IMG/VR virus record: IMGVR_UViG_3300025674_000417
Coordinates: 1 to 23,150 of that record
DNA: 23,150 nucleotides
Direction: 5' to 3' (one strand)
DNA from: a virus
Part shown: positions 20,701 to 23,150 of the stretch, one piece after another
Layout: every line of letters starts with the position of its first letter
Numbering within the stretch: the stretch's first letter is position 1
Made by a program: the position numbers and the translations under genes
Notes under the pieces: generated by a model
Seen by the model: only the letters and a program-made list of their open reading frames with translations
Told to the model about the DNA's origin: nothing
Database searches by the model: none

Positions 20701-21243
20701 GTTGTCGCCAGGGCGGAAGCCGTAGTTAGTCTGCGAGGCGGGTTGGCTGTTTACTGGCGCACCGTATATATCGTTATACATGGCCTGCACTTGCTCCCGC
20801 TGAGCGCCGGACAGGGATTGTATGCCTGTACCCAGGGCATTTTGCAGTTTGCTGTAGTTCTCCGGGTTTGCTGCCCAGCCAGACGTCCATCTGTCAGAGT
20901 CAGCGCCAAAACTTAGCTGATATGCAGCCCATTCCTCCGGGGTGATAACGCCGTCAGCAGTGGACTGAGGGTTCCATGCAGTGTACCGATCTACCGTGGC
21001 CTGATTGTACTCCTGGCCCGTGCCGGGGTTGATGCCGTAGCTCTGCTGCTGCTGCGTGAGCATGCCGCCTTGGTTGGCATCCGCGTAACTTCCGCCCCCG
21101 TATGAGCTGATGGTGTCGTTGAGGCCGAGATCGATAAAACTCCCGCCCCCGTCAAGCCTTATGAGCGTATCGCCATACAGCTCGTATGTGCCGCTATCGC
21201 CTGTACCGCTTCCTGATGCCCCCGGTGCTCTCTGTGCACTCAT
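17779..21243 (-). CDS. Asp-rich tail fibre with EF-hand-like loops and collagen-like tract
   Basis: 1154 aa, ATG at 21243. Three EF-hand-type calcium loops: a degenerate one at about 93-104 (ADGVITPEE), a perfect one at 198-209 (D-x-N-x-D-G-x-I-S-x-x-E), and a perfect one at about 520-531 ([12 protein letters not shown]), each followed by a Trp helix start. A Gly/Ser/Thr linker lies near 250-285. Two copies of a G-E-W/Y-Q-W-(D/N) repeat (about 560-615) follow. After a hydrophobic, Gly/Pro-poor region comes a Ser/Asp/Gly tract with eight NDGS units, then an uninterrupted Gly-X-Y collagen-like tract (about 955-1105) rich in Asp-Gly-Gln. A short C-terminal end of about 50 aa follows. Probably a trimeric, calcium-stabilised fibre or tail appendage; there is no obvious receptor-binding end domain or pyocin-type knob. 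Confidence 0.75.
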   Translation of the reverse strand: MSAQRAPGASGSGTGDSGTYELYGDTLIRLDGGGSFIDLGLNDTISSYGGGSYADANQGGMLTQQQQSYGINPGTGQEYNQATVDRYTAWNPQSTADGVITPEEWAAYQLSFGADSDRWTSGWAANPENYSKLQNALGTGIQSLSGAQREQVQAMYNDIYGAPVNSQPASQTNYGFRPGDNKAFTQDDYTRISRDGGDANSDGTISADEWVTWMLNKGADAGYGQQWTQKLGAAVGSGMLSGPVAQQVISALMPTAGSTTGGAATGSTTGGGTTGGASGGSSSPTGWWTNLPPDYTQQDVVDAILADPNVDPNATMNEIFQGYLDAVREATAGSGGDYTGSSSGSTSGSDAVIGLPVQDSNGNWVLVGSDSADMSPIYDVIFGTGEKGGEMDLDPVMIAGIPIGTLAMRQDLKALYEAGELDPEKLKEQGLNQDQVNWLLDIQDTPDADESLEEILNDSVTDSPETDETPGPDETQDQPTDVYPDEWQSVIDDLIASDNNINTLEEALAHIDYVNATHPEADLDGNGVVSDQEWAQYQDLVADPDLEGDGAFFDPPQPISPTGEWQWDPEMQDYEWVEGVNEAPPILSGTGEYQWNTDTGTWDWVDNGGTISGEDLANPENAGILEQIKGALGGVLDSASELPAGIVDILEGAIPTGEDLENWVAPGSIVGVRVSPVESPDGGFTKTLILAIPGIPGDPAEIPLTNEQGDWLPAGEIAGGVIDAATKPLQDIKDAVLGAAEEIGSIWGSEDATALEKIGSIVGAPWELLKGMIGPEDASSWLKDLILANVEGGLIEVPDYSSGGDIFEEPGAGGDSSEESGGDTGGDAGGDAGGDDGGDGSSDDSVDLSPGEGEDAEEGDETETPEGEGDITEGEGEESSDGSADDSADDSADGSVDDSANGSTDDSSDGSVDDSSDGSNDGSNDGSNDGSNDGSNDGSNDGSNDGSNDGSSDGSANDGQDGQDGADGQDGANGQNGQDGQDGQDGQDGSAGQDGQDGNDGRDGQDGNDGRDGQDGQDGQDGQDGQDGQDGKDGVDGQDGQDGKDGVDGQDGQDGQDGQDGQDGQDGRDGADGQDGQDGRDGADGQDGADGRDGADGQDGADGADGAPGGGRGGMFTGGIGVDYSPLQSVIYKVGDPMADLERMISKSLFKDMI
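17926..18380 (-). repeat. Collagen-like low-complexity tract in fibre gene
   Basis: A tract built from 9-bp units read as Gly-X-Y on the - strand ([18 protein letters not shown]). On the + strand this shows as repeats such as CCATCTTGA, CCGTCTTGG and CCGTCCTGA. Such DNA is open in all frames, which explains long false ORFs on both strands here. Prone to recombination and slippage in steps of 9 bp. Confidence 0.85.
18399..18494 (-). repeat. Eight tandem 12-bp units encoding NDGS
   Basis: Four exact copies of CATTCGAACCGT (18399-18446) are followed by four exact copies of CATTTGAGCCGT (18447-18494). The two sub-types differ at two synonymous positions. Each unit encodes one Asn-Asp-Gly-Ser (phase dependent). 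Block homogenisation within each sub-type indicates recent copy-number change. Confidence 0.9.
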
Positions 21244-21597
21244 CTACCATCTACCTCGTGTCCAGCCACCAGCTCGAACGCCAGTGTAATAAATATATGC
21301 GGTGAACTTGCTCACACCTCTCGCTATCAGCATCTCACGGAACGCCTGGTCACACTCCTTGCGAGTGCGCCACTTGGTTGCGTACATGTGATCGTGGAAT
21401 ACTGCCGGCTTCCTGCTACGCCCCGTCTTGCTGAAGATGGGCGTAAGTAGCCGTGGAATACTCGCGAGGTCTGTAACGAACCCGTTGGGAACAGTGTAGT
21501 GGAAGCTGCCGCAGTAGGCTACGTTGCCGACTACCGCGAAGTGCCCCGGCTTACTGTCTATCGAACGTAGCGTAAGATCGGTGAAGGTGCCGCTCAA
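21244..21597 (-). CDS. DUF1353 family phage protein
   Basis: 117 aa; the start is a TTG at 21597 just after the upstream stop, the only plausible in-frame start. The hallmark PNGFVTDLASIPR (about 37-49) is followed by VFHDHMYAT with the conserved His-Asp and a C-terminal helix with a small-residue end. DUF1353 proteins are common among phage tail or lysis genes; function is not known, though a peptidase-like role has been discussed because of the conserved His/Asp residues. It lies between a lipoprotein and the large fibre gene. Confidence 0.85.
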   Translation of the reverse strand: MSGTFTDLTLRSIDSKPGHFAVVGNVAYCGSFHYTVPNGFVTDLASIPRLLTPIFSKTGRSRKPAVFHDHMYATKWRTRKECDQAFREMLIARGVSKFTAYIYYTGVRAGGWTRGRW

Positions 21598-21599
21598 TG

Positions 21600-21860
21600 C
21601 TAAGCCCCTGTTGTCGGAGCAGGTTGGTCAGGAATGATACCGCCTGATTGCCCCTCTGCAGGAGCAGGTTGGACAGTAGTAATACTGATCTCAGGATTGA
21701 ACTCGCCATCTCCTATCTTACCGCAGATGTCGAGATTAACAACCTCCCCAAGCACTCCAGTCTTGATGCAACCACTGATTGGTTTTATTGTACCACATGA
21801 GGCTGATAAACACAATACCCCTGCCACGATTGTGTTTCTAAAAGTGGAGAGAATCTGCAT
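21600..21860 (-). CDS. Small lipoprotein
   Basis: 86 aa, ATG 21860 in a TAATG overlap with the stop of the preceding gene, and GGAGG 9 nt upstream. A signal II peptide (FRNTIVAGVLCLSASCG) with lipobox LSAS-C, then a short mature part ending in a Pro/Ala-rich tail. Three further Cys are in the mature part. A lysis lipoprotein (o-spanin, Rz1-like) would fit the size and Pro content, but no matching inner-membrane spanin is adjacent, so the role is open. Confidence 0.7.
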   Translation of the reverse strand: MQILSTFRNTIVAGVLCLSASCGTIKPISGCIKTGVLGEVVNLDICGKIGDGEFNPEISITTVQPAPAEGQSGGIIPDQPAPTTGA

Positions 21861-22435
21861 TATACATCCTCCGGCGTGTATGCGTTAGGGTTCTTGCGCT
21901 TGTTGCGTTTCTTGCCAATGGCGGTGCCGATCACAACAGCGAAGGCCGAATTCTTGGCGAGAATGTTGTCTACAACGTCCTGCTTAACCTCGCCAGACTC
22001 TGCGATGATGGCGTCGATGAGCGGTGTAGGAGCCGCATTGTCAGCCTGAAAAGCTTGAGCCTCCGATAGCTGAACGTGCCATGAAGCGATCTCTGAGGGA
22101 GAGTATTCCTGCGTGAGAGGGTCAACCTCGTCCTCCAGAAAATCTTTCAGGCTCTTGTCGACGCGCCGCTGCTCAGCCTCTTGCTCTACGGCAATCTCCT
22201 CAGCGGTCTTGGCAACAACCTGCCATCGCTGGCACTTGCCGTCCTCAATGAACGGGGTTACGCTGACGCGCTTGTGTGTCGACCGGTCGTAGCTCGGGGC
22301 TTTTGCGAACGGCACAACACCGTTCTGAGCCATCCACTCGGCATTCGGTCCTCGGGCGGGGAATGACACGTTGGGCCACTCCGACGCGCTACCAACAATC
22401 TCGATAACGCCGTCTGTTACTTTAGCTAGTTTCAT
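21860..22435 (-). CDS. Tail-fibre-assembly/DUF4376-like protein
   Basis: 191 aa, start in an ATGA overlap with the upstream fibre gene. The N-terminal part resembles fibre assembly proteins (GVIEIVGSASEWPNVSFPAR and PFIEDGKCQRWQVVAKTAEE, the usual phrase before the EIA helix). The C-terminal half fits DUF4376-type ends (PTPLIDAIIAESGEVKQDVV, NSAFAVVIGTAIGKK). Position directly behind a fibre gene supports a chaperone or fibre-associated role. Lys/Arg/Asn-rich last 15 residues. Confidence 0.65.
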   Translation of the reverse strand: MKLAKVTDGVIEIVGSASEWPNVSFPARGPNAEWMAQNGVVPFAKAPSYDRSTHKRVSVTPFIEDGKCQRWQVVAKTAEEIAVEQEAEQRRVDKSLKDFLEDEVDPLTQEYSPSEIASWHVQLSEAQAFQADNAAPTPLIDAIIAESGEVKQDVVDNILAKNSAFAVVIGTAIGKKRNKRKNPNAYTPEDV

Positions 22436-23150
22436 GTTTGTCGAGTCTCCGCTGCTCTTTCTGGTGGTGTGAAGGATCCTGTGTACCTGGCCACACCCTT
22501 GGTGTACCTGAAGTCGTCAATGTTGCCGTCAAGCAGGAAGCTGGTGCTGTACCAACCCCCGATGTTGATGTTTGTATCGGTGTAGTTGGTGGTGTCAGCT
22601 ATGCTAATCTCCTCCACGCCGTCGATGTAGAGCTTGCTCACACCAGAGCTTCTGACATAAGCGACATGATACCAAGTGCCTGAAGATGGGGTGTTCGTTC
22701 CGCCGAACTGATTGGCGCCTGCATACATGTACCAAACATTCCCTCCACCGTTGGAGTATCCCGCTGCCGGACCTTGGATTGCGTCTCCCAGAGTAGCGTC
22801 CAGCTGAAACAGCCCCTCCCCTGGGCTTACAGAATCAAACCTAGCCCAGCACTCAATAGTGAAATCACCCGTACCCGGAGCTTCGACTGTAGCTTGGAGG
22901 TAGTCACCCGTTCCGTCAAACAACAGAGACCCTGTGCCGTACTTGAAAATAGCCGTGTCCATTTGGGCATCGCCTGCCTCGGTCACAATAGCTCTTCCGG
23001 TCAAGTCTCCACATGCTGCTTCATTAAACTGAATTAGCTTGGTGGTGTTGGCATCGCTCGTGAGTGGCGCAGTAGGAGGCGTGAAGTCAGCAGTCTCTCG
23101 AACCGTGTCGCTCAGGCGAACGTCGGATATAAGCCCTCTATAATATCTAG
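22432..23150 (-). CDS. LamG-domain tail fibre, C-terminal part (truncated by window edge)
   Basis: The frame is open to the right edge, so only the last ~238 codons are visible. Text before the last domain (GLISDVRLSDTVRETADFTP, then PTAPLTSDANTTKLIQF) is the typical junction after a preceding LamG (concanavalin A-like) unit. So at least one more domain lies off the edge. The complete last domain starts about at TEAGDAQMDTAIFKYGTGSL and contains DFTIECWARFD, WYHVAYVRSSGVSKLYIDG and DGNIDDFRYTKGVARYTG, all strands of the LamG fold. Likely binds host surface glycans. A TTG at 23004 is only an internal codon, not the start. Confidence 0.85.
   Translation of the reverse strand, partial: RYYRGLISDVRLSDTVRETADFTPPTAPLTSDANTTKLIQFNEAACGDLTGRAIVTEAGDAQMDTAIFKYGTGSLLFDGTGDYLQATVEAPGTGDFTIECWARFDSVSPGEGLFQLDATLGDAIQGPAAGYSNGGGNVWYMYAGANQFGGTNTPSSGTWYHVAYVRSSGVSKLYIDGVEEISIADTTNYTDTNINIGGWYSTSFLLDGNIDDFRYTKGVARYTGSFTPPERAAETRQT

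Noticed and set aside
1-23150. CRISPR array, tRNA genes, insertion sequences, integrase or att sites
   Set aside because: Looked for on both strands; no repeat-spacer pattern, cloverleaf, transposase or tyrosine/serine recombinase signature was found.

Overview
The window looks like one arm of the genome of a tailed phage with a short, podovirus-like tail. The host is probably a Gram-negative, likely gammaproteobacterial, bacterium. The evidence is a tightly overlapping early cluster on the + strand (recombination and replication genes among many small orphan genes), a late virion cluster on the - strand that includes a T7 gp11-like tail adaptor, a beta-rich tail tube or nozzle protein, three internal or ejection-type proteins and two fibre genes, and LexA-like SOS boxes of the gammaproteobacterial form (CTGT-N8-ACAG). 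No integrase, terminase, portal, capsid or polymerase gene lies in the window. The missing late genes are expected beyond the right edge. I cannot name the species.

Layout. Positions 1-840 form a control region without a convincing gene. It holds a roughly 20-bp iteron-like repeat array (172-311) and three LexA-box-like operators (394-639). Positions 844-1513 form an RNA-processing leader: a possible promoter, two hairpins, and two type III hammerhead ribozymes (1000-1055 and 1377-1428). Each ribozyme sits directly in front of a ribosome binding site and an ORF: a 91-aa winged-helix-like protein, then a 22-aa membrane peptide. Positions 1524-3756 hold small, translationally coupled orphan genes ending in a NinG-like nuclease. 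A new promoter with a hairpin/T-run leader (3782-3936) starts the second early block: a small ORF, YqaJ/lambda-exonuclease-like nuclease, a helical protein, a SAK3/DUF1071 single-strand annealing protein, a small protein with an SSB-type C-terminal tip, an SF2 helicase, a NinB-like protein, a metallophosphoesterase with circularly permuted motif order, a DUF5664 (dATP/dGTP diphosphohydrolase N-terminal type) protein, and several small membrane or zinc-knuckle peptides. The early block ends at 10967.

The late - strand block runs from the right edge down to 10970: a LamG-type fibre (cut by the edge), a tail-fibre-assembly-like protein, a lipoprotein, a DUF1353 protein, a 1154-aa Asp-rich fibre with EF-hand-like loops and a collagen-like tract, the tail adaptor, the tail tube or nozzle protein, and three Ala/Gln-rich internal virion proteins. 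The two transcription units meet tail to tail with two bases between stop codons.

The most notable observation is the tandem pair of hammerhead ribozymes. Both have an intact catalytic core, and stems II and III differ between the copies by compensating changes, so both are probably active. They would cut a 375-nt message carrying only the 91-aa gene out of the early transcript and leave the rest of the operon with a 5'-hydroxyl, hairpin-capped end. The second is the permuted phosphoesterase.
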